From contig JAKQFA010000006.1 in NCBI GenBank assembly GCA_029556335.1, positions 310,001 to 374,000 on the forward strand: a stretch of DNA of 64,000 nt, read 5' to 3'. The translations under genes and the position numbers were made by a program. The DNA comes from Methanobacteriota archaeon. GTDB lineage: Archaea; Methanobacteriota; Methanobacteria; Methanobacteriales; Methanobacteriaceae. The notes beneath the pieces are model-generated. The model was not told the DNA's origin, did no database searches, and was given only the letters and a program-made list of their open reading frames with translations. Shown piece after piece: positions 16,736-27,000 of this stretch (position 1 is its first letter; every line of letters starts with the position of its first letter).

Positions 16736-16999
16736 TCAAATTGAATAGGTGGTTATAAAATTAGCGATGTATGCAACTAAACATATCAAAACTAGTAACA
16801 ATGGAATAATTATCATATTTAAGCTGGTGTCAAAATTTGCTAATTTAGTACTTTTATGAGTCTTGGAACTCACAATTACTTTTAGGGCCAAGATTAGAAG
16901 GAGAAAAATAACTACAAAAAAACTATTGCCAATTAAATCTCCTATAAACACCGGATCAATTCCTGAGGATAATGTGGTGGAGTTAAAATAATAAATCAT
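16736..16999 (-). CDS. Small two-helix membrane protein (hypothetical)
   Basis: 87 residues with two long hydrophobic segments (residues 27-48 and 63-84) separated by a short basic loop. No recognised family. SD weak. Codon pattern and membrane topology look plausible but it could be spurious. Confidence 0.45.
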   Translation of the reverse strand: MIYYFNSTTLSSGIDPVFIGDLIGNSFFVVIFLLLILALKVIVSSKTHKSTKLANFDTSLNMIIIPLLLVLICLVAYIANFITTYSI

Positions 17000-17113
17000 A
17001 AGAGAAATTATTCATTTTTTTTTATATAAATTGGGCTGAAGATTTGGCTGTGTTGAAATAATTTTATTGGTAACTCAACCTTCATTGTAATCATCGGTAA
17101 ATTATTTATTCAT

Positions 17114-17563
17114 CTACAGATGCAGTGAACGGTACGCGTTCTGGTCGTTTGGTAATTTGTAAAGCAAGAACTCTAAATTGTTATTTGGAGGGCTTGAAGT
17201 GAAAATAAATGTTATTTCTTTTTTTTGGTTATTGTCAAGGCTGAATATTCTGTTTTCAACGATATTATTGTTTTTTTTCACTATCAACTGATAATTAGTG
17301 GTGTTATGTTCATGGTTTATCACTCCAATTATCACTTTACCCTGTTGGCCTTCTATCAAGTTAGTGGGATAATTACCGGCTTTACCATCTGGCCCGAGCA
17401 GATAAAACTCAGTAAATGGTTCTGGTTGTACTGGACTTATTATCAGATACACGGTAATAGCTATGAAGACAAATAGGATGGCAACGAGGATTATTGAAAT
17501 GATATTCTGGTTTTTGGATTTGTCTTTGAAGGCCTTTTGAAGTTTACTTTCATTTTTTTTCAT
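17114..17563 (-). CDS. DUF1616-like single-pass membrane protein
   Basis: 149 residues. A basic head, one membrane helix (IISIILVAILFVFIAITVYLI) and an extracellular Ig-like domain starting FTEFYLLGPDGKAGNYPTNL, the recurring signature of DUF1616 proteins of methanogens. Shorter than typical DUF1616 proteins, which have several N-terminal helices; this is only the last helix plus the domain. Often next to glycosyltransferases in archaeal surface clusters. Confidence 0.7.
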   Translation of the reverse strand: MKKNESKLQKAFKDKSKNQNIISIILVAILFVFIAITVYLIISPVQPEPFTEFYLLGPDGKAGNYPTNLIEGQQGKVIIGVINHEHNTTNYQLIVKKNNNIVENRIFSLDNNQKKEITFIFTSSPPNNNLEFLLYKLPNDQNAYRSLHL

Positions 17564-17879
17564 GGTTCGTATTTTTAGTGTTTTAATTCACTAAACAGCT
17601 AATTTTTTTGCATATCCAAGAATTATGGGGTGGACACGATTATTTCATCTATATTATTGATTTTCAGAACTATTATCTCATAATGTTGATGGAGATGATT
17701 AGCTGTTTACTGCACAATAAGTACTAAATTTTTAGAGTATATCAATTTTGCTTTGCACTAACAAAATATTTAAAATAGGTAATCCAAAATATTTTTGAAG
17801 CTGAGGTTTTTTAGTATGATATTTGTTTATATCCAGTAATATTTCTTATTAATCAAAAATTAAATTTAGCTGAGGTGGT
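17564..17879. other. AT-rich intergenic region between divergent genes
   Basis: No gene seen. It holds TTTAGTG/CACTAAA (17574-17595), a short hairpin in the leader of the DUF1616-like gene, and a 12-bp inverted repeat (17592-17603 with 17698-17709), possibly by chance. It should carry promoters for both flanking genes. Confidence 0.4.
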
Positions 17880-18785
17880 TTGGAGAATGAAAATGTTGGG
17901 GAGCACGTTATAATGGAGTGTCCTCTTGTTTCAGTGGTTATACCTACTTTAAATTCTGAGAAAACCCTAGAAGCATGCTTGGATAGTGTGGGAGGTCAAA
18001 CCTATCCCAATATAGAGATTGTAGTAGTGGATGGTGGATCTGTTGACCGAACTGTAGATATAGCAACTGCAACTGGAGCTAAAGTAATAAATGCTAACGT
18101 ACAAAGCATGACAAAACAGACAAACATTGGAATTAATGGCTCTCACGGAAAATACCTGTACAGGGTTGATTCTGATGTTATCTTGGATCCTGATATTGTA
18201 GAATCAAGTGTAAATAAATGTGAAACCGAAGGATATGATGGAGTATGCATATTCTGGTTACCTGATGAATCCATCAGTTTCTGGGCAAAGATTCGAAAAA
18301 TCGAAAAGGAAAGTTACATTGAGCATCCCAATTATGTGGGTGCTACTAAATATAATAAAAATGTCTTAGGAGCTAGATTTTTACGCCGCGACGTTCTAGA
18401 AAATATAGGTGGCTTTGATGAAGAAATTCCTACTTTAGGGGAAGATTATGCTCTATACAATAAATTAGCTAAGAGTGATTTCAATTTTGCCCTTATTAAT
18501 TCCAGGGAAAGGCACATAGGAGAACCCAGAAAGATCAAGGACATAATTAGGAAAAATTTCAGATATGGAACGGCACTAACCGCATTTATAAAGGAACAAA
18601 AAGGTGGTCTGAGACAATTTGCCCCTACAGGGAGAACATATCTAAAAACTGCATTTAAAAGAGCGTTTAAAAAGGATTTTAAACTTTTTTTGGGCCTTAT
18701 CATATATATTTTCACTGTTTACGCATCAACGGCTACAGGAATGGTTTATTACCGAGTAACGAAAAAAACGAAACGAGTAGCCTAG
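17880..18785 (+). CDS. Glycosyltransferase family 2 with C-terminal membrane segment
   Basis: 301 residues. GT-A motifs: PLVSVVIPTLNSEKTLEACL, IVVVDGGSVDRT, and YRVDSDV as the DxD. The second half has GARFLRRDVLENIGGFDE and a C-terminal hydrophobic segment (LFLGLIIYIFTVYAST). Transfers a sugar at the inner membrane face. A TTG start at 17880 has GAGGTGG too close; an ATG at 17913 (residue 12) has GGGGAG 9 nt upstream and may be the true start. First gene of a plus-strand operon to 23230. Confidence 0.85.
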   Translation: MENENVGEHVIMECPLVSVVIPTLNSEKTLEACLDSVGGQTYPNIEIVVVDGGSVDRTVDIATATGAKVINANVQSMTKQTNIGINGSHGKYLYRVDSDVILDPDIVESSVNKCETEGYDGVCIFWLPDESISFWAKIRKIEKESYIEHPNYVGATKYNKNVLGARFLRRDVLENIGGFDEEIPTLGEDYALYNKLAKSDFNFALINSRERHIGEPRKIKDIIRKNFRYGTALTAFIKEQKGGLRQFAPTGRTYLKTAFKRAFKKDFKLFLGLIIYIFTVYASTATGMVYYRVTKKTKRVA

Positions 18786-18799
18786 ATGGGGGAGTTGTA

Positions 18800-19927
18800 A
18801 TGAAAATTCTTTTAGTAAACCATTCGGAGATCACCTCCCCTGGAGGCGTGCACAAAAATATTGTAGAGATATCCAAAAACCTTTCAAAGAGAGGACATCA
18901 AGTAACTGTACTCCAAAGTAACACTATGAACCTCCCAAATCACGAGTTTTATGAAGGATTCGAGATAATCCGGATCAAATCATGGCTGGCCGATGCATTT
19001 TACGGTCTAAATCCTAAAATCTTTTTCTATCTTAAAAGTCAGTTAAAAGAACTCAATCCTGACGTAGTACACGTCCATGGTTATCATACCTTATTCTCTC
19101 CAGAGGTAATGTATTTAATTAAACAATTTGATTTGAAAATCCCAGTAGTCTTTTCTCCGCATTTTGGAATTTTCAGCCGTACATCCTTTGCTGGAAAATA
19201 TTTCTGGGAACCTTACAAGAATCTGATTGGTAGGAAAATATTTAATTACTGTGACTTCATCATTGCAGCATCGGAATTTGAGTTAAATAGCCTAATTACA
19301 AATTTTAACCTGACTAGAAAGAATATAAAAATTATACCCCATGGTGTCAATTTTACTTGGTCCAAAAAATCTAAAAAGACCGATGATAAATTAAATCTGT
19401 TATATGTGGGTTATTTACTAAAAATAAAAGGTGTGCAGTACATTTTAGAAGCAGTACATGAGTTAGTTTATAAAAAAAAGATGAATCTTTTACTGAACAT
19501 TGTTGGTGACGGATCCTATGAATCGGAGCTAAGGAAATTGGCCAATGAATTGGATATAGATGAATACATTAACTGGAAAGGTTTTATTGATTTTTCACAA
19601 CCGGAAAAGTTGATGAATTTTTACAAAGAAGCCGATATCCTGTTGCTACTCTCTGAATCAGAAAACTATGGAATCGTAGTTTCAGAAGCTTTAGCCATGG
19701 GAACTCCCGTTTTAGTTACAAAAACAACGGCGTTAAATGAATTTTTGAATGAACCTGGTTGTTTTGGTGTTGAATTTCCCCCTAACCCCCTGGAGGTTGC
19801 ACGTTTGGTAAAAGAAATTTATAAAAATGAGGTACAAGTAGGTCCTTTCAGTTCTAAGGTCCAGAACTGGGAAACTGTTTCAGATGCCTATGAAAGCGTT
19901 TATTTCAGTTTAATTAAGGGAACATAA
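18800..19927 (+). CDS. Glycosyltransferase family 4
   Basis: 375 residues, GT-B fold. N-terminal ILLVNHSEITSPGGVHKNI (acceptor domain), then HVHGYHTLFSPE, IPHGVNF, and the family 4 C-terminal block SESENYGIVVSEALAMGTPVL with the nucleotide-sugar-binding Glu residues. SD GGGGGAG 5 nt before ATG. Lies 14 nt after the family 2 gene and 1 nt before the next. Confidence 0.9.
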   Translation: MKILLVNHSEITSPGGVHKNIVEISKNLSKRGHQVTVLQSNTMNLPNHEFYEGFEIIRIKSWLADAFYGLNPKIFFYLKSQLKELNPDVVHVHGYHTLFSPEVMYLIKQFDLKIPVVFSPHFGIFSRTSFAGKYFWEPYKNLIGRKIFNYCDFIIAASEFELNSLITNFNLTRKNIKIIPHGVNFTWSKKSKKTDDKLNLLYVGYLLKIKGVQYILEAVHELVYKKKMNLLLNIVGDGSYESELRKLANELDIDEYINWKGFIDFSQPEKLMNFYKEADILLLLSESENYGIVVSEALAMGTPVLVTKTTALNEFLNEPGCFGVEFPPNPLEVARLVKEIYKNEVQVGPFSSKVQNWETVSDAYESVYFSLIKGT

Positions 19928-19928
19928 A

Positions 19929-22172
19929 ATGGAGATTGATAATCCTCTACAAATGAATGATTGGAATATTAAGCCATTTCTTTGGCTTATATTCTTACTT
20001 CAATTCTCTTTGTTAATTTTGATATTGTTAGAATCGATAGACATTCAGATACCTATTCTAAGAGAGCTAATTTCTTTCATAATTCTTTTCTTTATACCGG
20101 GGGTTCTTATCCTGAGAATTCTCAGGCTACATGATTTAGGAAATACCCGAACGGTTTTTTATTCTGTAGGTTTAAGTATCGTAAGTTTAATGTTGATTGG
20201 ACTATTCATGAATTCTATTTATCCATTGATGGGAATTTCAAAGCCATTCTCACTTTTTAATCTGTTCATTACAGTTAATTTATTTCTATTTTCCCTATGC
20301 ATAATCAGTTATTTAAGAGATAAAGATTACTCATCACCGGAGATACTTCAACTTCAAGAAATATTATCCCCTTTGTTTTTAGTCCTGTGTTTAATTCCAT
20401 TTCTTTCGATATTTGGAACTTATATGTTAAATGTATACGGAAATAACACTCTACAAATGATCCTGTTGTTGATTCTTGCTATTTTTCCATTAATTACCTT
20501 GAAATGGATTCCAAAAAAATTATATCCTCTGGTGATATTTGTATTAGCGTTATCTTTATTATTACACACCACTTTAATCAGCCCGTATATCTGGGGTTCT
20601 GACATTAATATTGAGTTAATTATGGCCAATTATGTAATTAAAACAGGTGTATGGTATGCTGAACTTAATATCCCCTATAATGCTATGTTAAGTGTAGTCT
20701 TGTTGGCTCCGATTTATTCAGTCATATCTGACTTAAGTCTAACATGGTGTTTCAAAATAGTTTATTCTGTACTGTTTTCACTGGTTCCAGTGATTTTATT
20801 TGAAATTTATAACAAACTGAGCAATGAGAAAATCGCATTATTAGCTTGTATATTTTTTATTAACTTAAATGCTTTTTTCACGGTACTTCCAGCGGTAGCC
20901 AGGCAGGAAATAGCATCAATTTTCTTAGCACTGATTTTAATAATGGTTTTGGAAGAAAAAATTAGCGGATATTACAAATCAATTTTATTGCTACTTTTTG
21001 GCTTTGGGCTGGTGGTTTCACACTACGGTATGGCCTACGTTTTTTTGTTAATCATCGGAGCATCGATTCTGATATTGATTTTCTTCAGGATTTTTAAGAT
21101 AAAGCTGATAGAAAATATTGAATTTAAAAATTACAAGATTGTGAACATATATTTCGCCCTATTCATGGCGTGTTTTTCTTTAATATGGTTCATATACGTT
21201 TCAAACTACTCGATTTTCCAAAATGGAAGTGTGCTGGGATATTTAATGTTCAGTTCCCTCAATGATCTTTTTAACCCTACAACATCCCAGGGATACTACA
21301 TCATTAGTGCCAGCATGTCTTATTATCAGTCACTGGAAAGATTTTTGTACATAATCGGAGATCTACTGATAGCCATTGGAATAATAAATTTAACCTTCGA
21401 TAAAAAGATAAATTCAGAATTTAAAGCATTATCAATTGCAAGCTTTTTAATATTAGTCAGTGCCGTCATATTTCCTTATTTCGCTGCTGCCATGAATACA
21501 GATCGGATTTTTTACATTAATCTATTCTTCTTAGCAGTTTTTTTTGTGTCCGGGTTTTTATCTGCCATCAGAGTATTTAACAGAGCCCTTAAAAATGTAA
21601 TTAAGTCCAGATCATTGATGATCAGTGCTAAAAATGCACTGTACATATTGTGCTTGTTTTTACTTGTGTTTTCTATTTTCAACACTGCATTCATATATCA
21701 AGTCTTTGATCAGCCTAAGATGGGCAGATTTGCTTTGGAAAACACTCAAGATTTTTACATGGTAAATAATCAAGAAATCAGTGGTATAAATTGGTTGAAA
21801 AAGAATAATGTCAATGGAATAGAGATCTACTCTGATGTCTATAAATTCTTAGTTTTAGAAAGTTTAATCTATTCTGATGATACAAAACCTCTCGAAAAAT
21901 TCTTGGTTAACGGAATACCATACGATAATTCCTATTCAATAGAATACCAGACTCTTATGGCCTATGATAATATAATTAACTCCACCATCCTTCTTGGTGA
22001 TGCATACGTGTTCTTTGGAAAGTTCAATATAGACAATAAGAAAATATTAGTGGCTGATAATGATACTGGTGAATTATACTACTTGAATGATACTCGTCTT
22101 GAGAATAAAATCTACAAATTATATGATAATGGAGATTCTTGGATATTGAAGGGCACAGGGGTTCGAACATGA
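19929..22172 (+). CDS. Large polytopic membrane protein (DUF2206-like, GT-C or polymerase candidate)
   Basis: 747 residues, at least 14 hydrophobic segments through residue 580, then a C-terminal hydrophilic domain of about 150 residues (INWLKKNNVNGIEIYSDV). An early loop WGSDINIELIMANYV and VARQEIASIFLALILI fit the DUF2206 membrane proteins of methanogens, which I take to be GT-C type glycosyltransferases or polymerases. In an island with flippase and no separate Wzy-like gene, it is a candidate for glycan polymerisation or transfer on the outer face (inference). Starts 1 nt after the preceding stop. Confidence 0.75.
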   Translation: MEIDNPLQMNDWNIKPFLWLIFLLQFSLLILILLESIDIQIPILRELISFIILFFIPGVLILRILRLHDLGNTRTVFYSVGLSIVSLMLIGLFMNSIYPLMGISKPFSLFNLFITVNLFLFSLCIISYLRDKDYSSPEILQLQEILSPLFLVLCLIPFLSIFGTYMLNVYGNNTLQMILLLILAIFPLITLKWIPKKLYPLVIFVLALSLLLHTTLISPYIWGSDINIELIMANYVIKTGVWYAELNIPYNAMLSVVLLAPIYSVISDLSLTWCFKIVYSVLFSLVPVILFEIYNKLSNEKIALLACIFFINLNAFFTVLPAVARQEIASIFLALILIMVLEEKISGYYKSILLLLFGFGLVVSHYGMAYVFLLIIGASILILIFFRIFKIKLIENIEFKNYKIVNIYFALFMACFSLIWFIYVSNYSIFQNGSVLGYLMFSSLNDLFNPTTSQGYYIISASMSYYQSLERFLYIIGDLLIAIGIINLTFDKKINSEFKALSIASFLILVSAVIFPYFAAAMNTDRIFYINLFFLAVFFVSGFLSAIRVFNRALKNVIKSRSLMISAKNALYILCLFLLVFSIFNTAFIYQVFDQPKMGRFALENTQDFYMVNNQEISGINWLKKNNVNGIEIYSDVYKFLVLESLIYSDDTKPLEKFLVNGIPYDNSYSIEYQTLMAYDNIINSTILLGDAYVFFGKFNIDNKKILVADNDTGELYYLNDTRLENKIYKLYDNGDSWILKGTGVRT

Positions 22173-23230
22173 TAATTGGAATTATTCCACCAGTTACCCG
22201 AACTGGAGAATTTAAATATTGTGAAACTTTAGTCAGAGGATTGAATGAACGCGGATTGGAGGTTAAAGTGTTAAACAACCAATTTTTAGTTCACAGGTCC
22301 AACTTGAAAATATTTTTAGGTAGTTTACTGTTGAAGAGAATTATAAAAGAAGAAGTTGAAATCTTACACAATACAGACAACCTTGGTCCTTTCCTTTTCA
22401 GAAATTCTGATACTAAAATTAAAAGAATTTCAACTGTACATGATATTGCCCCGGTTGTATTACCAGATATTCATAGTAATATAATGAAATTTGATTTTAA
22501 GATTGTACTCCCTAGATTAATTGAAAACAGTGATTTGATAATCACAGATAGCTATTCTACAAAAGAAGATCTGGAGGAATACTTCCAAGTTAATGCGGCA
22601 AAAATAGATGTAGCCCATCTGGGAGTTGATCTATCCTTTTTCTATCCCAGAGAACATGATGATATTTTAATGAAAAAATACGGGATTAATAACGATTACA
22701 TCTTTTATTTAGGCAATGATAATCCCAGAAAAAACTTGAAAAACCTTATCATAGCTTACAGCAAAATTTACAAGGATGTTGAACAGGATTTGGTTTTAGT
22801 GGGTCCTATTGATCAAAAAAATTTGCGAACTTTAACAGAAAAGATTGACAAGGGTGGAGATTTATCTGAAAGGATAATCACGCCGGGATATGTGGATTAT
22901 GAGCACTTACCTCTATTTTACAGTCAAGCAACGTCATTAATATTCACATCCCTCTATGAAGGCTTTGGATTTGCACCCCTTGAAGCAATGGCATGTGGAA
23001 CGCCGGTAATAATTTCCAATAATAGTTCTATTTCCGAGGTGGTGGGAGACTCAGGTTTGTATATAAACAACCCCTTGAATGTTGAAGAGATATCCAATAA
23101 AATCACTGAACTTTTAAATGATGAGAAACTCCAGAATAAATTGATGAAACGGGGTCCGAAAAGAGCTGAAATGTTCACCTGGGACAACACCATAAATAAA
23201 ACAATAAAGGCCTATGAAAAGGTTTATTAG
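22169..23230 (+). CDS. Glycosyltransferase family 4
   Basis: 353 residues from the ATG at 22169, which overlaps the preceding TGA by 4 nt (translational coupling). GT-B motifs: GIIPPVTRTGEFKYCETL, STVHDIAPVVLP, FYLGNDNPRKNLKNLI and the EGFGFAPLEAMACGTPVI donor site. A longer frame from 22139 lies inside the upstream gene and is unlikely. Confidence 0.9.
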   Translation: MIIGIIPPVTRTGEFKYCETLVRGLNERGLEVKVLNNQFLVHRSNLKIFLGSLLLKRIIKEEVEILHNTDNLGPFLFRNSDTKIKRISTVHDIAPVVLPDIHSNIMKFDFKIVLPRLIENSDLIITDSYSTKEDLEEYFQVNAAKIDVAHLGVDLSFFYPREHDDILMKKYGINNDYIFYLGNDNPRKNLKNLIIAYSKIYKDVEQDLVLVGPIDQKNLRTLTEKIDKGGDLSERIITPGYVDYEHLPLFYSQATSLIFTSLYEGFGFAPLEAMACGTPVIISNNSSISEVVGDSGLYINNPLNVEEISNKITELLNDEKLQNKLMKRGPKRAEMFTWDNTINKTIKAYEKVY

Positions 23231-23243
23231 AAAGGGTAAAAAT

Positions 23244-24266
23244 TTAAGTGATTTTTTCATGAATTCCATCTAAATATCCGTAAAATATCGATTTTAAAAC
23301 GTTTTTATCTCCTTTAGCTGCAAAATAAATTATAATAAACAGTGTCCTTAACGAAACAATTAGACTGTATAAAAGTACTTTGATTGGTGTTTGATGTTTC
23401 CTGATAATAAACAATCGATTCCTGTACATATAATAATACTTCAGGGGGCTGATTTCCCCTGAGATGCCCTCTTTATGATAAATCACTGCTTGGGGATTAA
23501 AAAAAATTTTATAACCTGCTTTTTTGGCTCTGATACAAAAATCAGTTTCTTCCAGTAGTAAAAAAAACTGATGATCTAAAAGGCCACACTTCCTGATTAC
23601 ATCTGAATTTATTAGAATACAGGCACCCAAAAGACTATCAGTTTCTGATATAGCATCATATTGGCCTTCATCCCTCTCTCCTATGCCTTTATTTATTCCA
23701 AGCCCCATGTGCCACACTATTTTTCCTCCTGCTGAATTAATAACATGGGGTTGATGGTAATAAAGTACTTTTGGCCCGCAAATACCAATATGGGCATCGT
23801 TTTCTGATAGATCCACTAGTTTGGATAAGAAGTCTTTTTTTACAACAGTATCGTTGTTTAGAAGTAATAAATAATTTGAATCAAAATTTTTTAAGACAAA
23901 CCTCATCCCTATGTTGTTCCCTTCAGCAAATCCATAATTATCGTCATTTTTAATTAGAATAAGTTTTTTATGAGAGTTCAGTGTTTGAATTAAGTTTAAA
24001 TCACTACTTATGTCTTTTATATCATCGTTAAAATATTCAAATATCTTTATTGGCTTTTTAACATCAATTTCAAATAAATCAGACTCTATTTCTAATTTCC
24101 CCTGACAATAGTCCTTTATTTTTTGAATTGAATTATCTTGGGAGCCATTATCAACTACGATCACGTTATAATTAGGATAATCTATTTGGTATAACGATTC
24201 GAGGCATTCAACAGTATCTTCCCACCCATTCCAGTTGAGAACTATGATCGAAACATTTGGATACAT
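23244..24266 (-). CDS. Glycosyltransferase family 2, rhamnosyltransferase-like
   Basis: 340 residues. VSIIVLNWNGWEDTVECLES, VIVVDNGSQDNS, GNNIGMRFVL and LLLLNNDTVV (DxD equivalent NND), then ETDFCIRAKKAGYKIFF and a C-terminal hydrophobic helix. This arrangement is that of the WbbL/rhamnosyltransferase-like family 2 group. A loop of about 50 residues (EIDVKKPIKIFEYFNDD) between strands 2 and 4 is longer than usual. SD GGGAG before ATG. Converges with the preceding operon, 13 nt away. Confidence 0.87.
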   Translation of the reverse strand: MYPNVSIIVLNWNGWEDTVECLESLYQIDYPNYNVIVVDNGSQDNSIQKIKDYCQGKLEIESDLFEIDVKKPIKIFEYFNDDIKDISSDLNLIQTLNSHKKLILIKNDDNYGFAEGNNIGMRFVLKNFDSNYLLLLNNDTVVKKDFLSKLVDLSENDAHIGICGPKVLYYHQPHVINSAGGKIVWHMGLGINKGIGERDEGQYDAISETDSLLGACILINSDVIRKCGLLDHQFFLLLEETDFCIRAKKAGYKIFFNPQAVIYHKEGISGEISPLKYYYMYRNRLFIIRKHQTPIKVLLYSLIVSLRTLFIIIYFAAKGDKNVLKSIFYGYLDGIHEKIT

Positions 24267-24521
24267 TTTGCCATATTCTCCCTTATACTGTACAGATAAT
24301 TGGGATGAATTTAGAATCTAAGATACTCAGGAATTATAAGGAATAATTTATAATATTGAATCAGTGAATTAGGATTGATAAATCTTACGAATCTCTCTTG
24401 AGAGCGAAATAACTGAAATTCAATATTCAATTATTGATAGACTAGCTAATGGCTGATAGATGTACGTGGAAAAATAACACAGCAAATAATTTACATAATT
24501 AGGGATGAATAATATATTACA

Positions 24522-25013
24522 ATGGGTGTTAAAAAAACAGTTTTTAAAACGTTTAAATTCATTCTAAAGAATAGATTACTATTTTTTCTCATCCTCCTAA
24601 TACTATTGGGTGCTCTAAGCTACTACTACAGTGAAAATTATTATCTACATGAAGAAGATCCATCTTCTGAAAACTTTCTGCTAAATTATCCCGATGGCCA
24701 TGTGGTGAGCTTGGAGGGATGGGTTGTTGACGTATACCCCGGGGGATTCAAACTGTACATCTATCACCATGGCAAAGATACCATATTTGATGTAAGATCT
24801 AACACAAATGTCTCAGTAGGCGATAATGTATTTGTGAAGGGCAATTTAGATGATGAAAAGATAATAACGGCTAAAAAAGTCGTTTTAAAGCAATATTGGA
24901 TGTATATATTCTTACTGGCCAGATCTGCCCTGGCCATTTTAATAGTAATTATTTTGTTACTTCGATACTGGAAATTCCACCTTGAAAATTGGGAAATAGT
25001 AAGGAGAAAGTAA
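24522..25013 (+). CDS. Membrane protein with OB-fold-like extracellular loop
   Basis: 163 residues. Two membrane helices (about 20-38 and 130-150) flank an extracytoplasmic beta-rich segment: VVSLEGWVVDVYPGGFKLYI, TNVSVGDNVFVKGNLDDEKIITAKKVV, which resembles an OB-fold. Function unknown. Its last bases overlap the next gene's ATG (TAATG), so the two are coupled. Confidence 0.65.
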   Translation: MGVKKTVFKTFKFILKNRLLFFLILLILLGALSYYYSENYYLHEEDPSSENFLLNYPDGHVVSLEGWVVDVYPGGFKLYIYHHGKDTIFDVRSNTNVSVGDNVFVKGNLDDEKIITAKKVVLKQYWMYIFLLARSALAILIVIILLLRYWKFHLENWEIVRRK

Positions 25014-25492
25014 TGCCCGACTGGTTAACACATGTACTGGTAGCATGGAGCTTATGCACGGTTCTTGGCTTTAGATACAAAGAATTTAATTCTGAAAATA
25101 CGGTCATAGCTATGTTAGGAGCACTGCTACCTGATGCAGTGAAAATAGCTATCCCCATACAGTTTTTAAGTGGACATGATCCATCGACTATGGTTGCTAC
25201 CATTCACACTCCATTAGGGTCTTTGATTCTGGGGGCCATATTAAGCCTCCTATTTAAAGATAAAAAAACCGTATTTCTATTTCTCCTCCTGGGGATCTTA
25301 ACTCACTTCGCCTTAGACCTATTAATGAGCTATTATTCGGGTGGGACATACTTACTTTATCCGTTTAGCTGGAACCAATGGCAGATAGGACTTATATCAA
25401 CAGTTGATTATAAAATAAGTCTTTTGACCGTAATAATTTCTATCTATGTGTATCTGGTGGCACGTATAAAGAATTCAATAGATAATAGTTAA
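25013..25492 (+). CDS. YdjM/LexA-binding-type metal-dependent hydrolase-like membrane protein
   Basis: 159 residues. MPDWLTHVLVAW, GALLPDAVKI, HTPLGSLI and LTHFALDLLM are the His/Asp motifs of the DUF457/YdjM family of membrane-bound putative metal hydrolases. About four helices. ATG at 25013 overlaps the upstream stop and has AGGAGA 5 nt before it; a longer frame from 24989 has no such support. Role in the island unknown. Confidence 0.8.
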   Translation: MPDWLTHVLVAWSLCTVLGFRYKEFNSENTVIAMLGALLPDAVKIAIPIQFLSGHDPSTMVATIHTPLGSLILGAILSLLFKDKKTVFLFLLLGILTHFALDLLMSYYSGGTYLLYPFSWNQWQIGLISTVDYKISLLTVIISIYVYLVARIKNSIDNS

Positions 25493-25510
25493 TTTAACCA
25501 ATTTCATTGA

Positions 25511-26929
25511 TCATATTCTCATTTTCCGGAATATTTCAAGATCATCACTGGTAAACGTTTTCAGGAGAATTAATATTACAAAATAAGAAATAATAGCAAT
25601 AATAACTGATAAAAACAATCCACTGTTAAGTTTGAAGATAATCAAACCTGAAATGGCACTGGCAACAACAGGTTTAATCATGATCTTCCCAATTTCAATT
25701 TTGCAGATAAATTTGGAAAGGAAGTAAAATTCAATTGGAAAACTGAATAGGGTAGTTATCACAGTGGCTAATGCGGCGCCGATATAACTGAATTGCGGAA
25801 TCAAAATTAAATTCAGAATAATGTTAGCTATCATCAGGACAAATGTTAATTTTAGCAGTAAATTTTGTTTGTTGATGGATATGAAGATCCATGCATTAGT
25901 ATACGATAAGAACATCAGTGGAATGGACCAGATCAGAATTTGAAGAGTTAATATGGATTCTGCAAAGCCAGATTGGTACAGGAGGAGTATGATCTCTGGA
26001 GCTAAGACAGTAATGGTAGTTGCTATGGGAATTCCTACAATGAAGAGATATTTATACGATTTAGCGTATATTAATTCCAAATTTTTCTTTGATGAAGAAT
26101 AGAAATTCGAGAGCACAGGGAAAATTGCCACTGTATAAACACTGGGAACGAAGAGTAAAAGTTCAATTAATTTGTATGCTGCGTTGTACCAACCAACGGC
26201 TGATTCACCTTGAATCAGTGAAAGCAACACGGAATCAACTCTAAAGTAGATGGTTGATGATAGAGCAACCAATGATAGGGGAATAGCTGGTATTACTATT
26301 AATTTCCAGAATGATGGTTCAATTTTAATGGATGGAGGAGCAAATTTCAATAAACAGATAATTATACTGTAAATCAATATGATTATGCTTGAAATGAGAT
26401 AAACAACTGAAAATTCAACTACATCAAATCCCAGGGCAATTCCGAGAAAAATACCGACAAAGATCAGTAAATTATTCAATACATTGCCAATAGATTGGTA
26501 TTCCATTTTTTCGTAGGCTTGGAAAACTGAGTAGAACATCTGAGAGAATGATGACAGTATAACAGATAAGCCAATGAAATACACCACTTGAATGATTTGT
26601 GGTGGATAATTAAGAAGATTTATAATTAGTGCCATCATTCCAAATGTAAAAACAGCTAGAATGAGCTTCATCAAGGTTATATTCCCAATATATTTATTGG
26701 TTAAGGATTTATCACGGGCTAATTCCCTTACTAGCAAAGTACTTAAACCTAAATCGGCTAAAATTCCTAGAATTGCTGTAAATGACAGAGCAAATGATAA
26801 AATTCCAAAACCATCTGCTCCTAGAAATCTGGCTATATATATGGTGTACAAAAAAGCTAAAATGTAACCGATTACTTGGGCACCAAATAACACACCTATG
26901 TTTTTTGCAATTCGTTGAATGGTATTCAT
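25511..26929 (-). CDS. Polysaccharide flippase (Wzx-like, MOP superfamily)
   Basis: 472 residues with about 14 membrane helices. N-terminal NIGVLFGAQVIGYILAFLYTIYIARFLGADGFG matches the Polysacc_synt pattern, and VDSVLLSLIQGESAVGWYNAAYK is the usual mid-protein block. Would flip lipid-linked oligosaccharides across the membrane. Last gene of the minus-strand group running from 34770. Confidence 0.9.
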   Translation of the reverse strand: MNTIQRIAKNIGVLFGAQVIGYILAFLYTIYIARFLGADGFGILSFALSFTAILGILADLGLSTLLVRELARDKSLTNKYIGNITLMKLILAVFTFGMMALIINLLNYPPQIIQVVYFIGLSVILSSFSQMFYSVFQAYEKMEYQSIGNVLNNLLIFVGIFLGIALGFDVVEFSVVYLISSIIILIYSIIICLLKFAPPSIKIEPSFWKLIVIPAIPLSLVALSSTIYFRVDSVLLSLIQGESAVGWYNAAYKLIELLLFVPSVYTVAIFPVLSNFYSSSKKNLELIYAKSYKYLFIVGIPIATTITVLAPEIILLLYQSGFAESILTLQILIWSIPLMFLSYTNAWIFISINKQNLLLKLTFVLMIANIILNLILIPQFSYIGAALATVITTLFSFPIEFYFLSKFICKIEIGKIMIKPVVASAISGLIIFKLNSGLFLSVIIAIISYFVILILLKTFTSDDLEIFRKMRI

Positions 26930-27000
26930 TTTACTTGTCTATGAACTGGTGTTCGTTAACTTATGGCAAAGGCCATTATATTGGTCTAATTTAACATATA

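Noticed and set aside
17592..17709. 12-bp perfect inverted repeat enclosing 94 nt, MITE-like
   Set aside because: A few such repeats are expected by chance in 64 kb of AT-rich DNA, and no target-site duplication flanks it.
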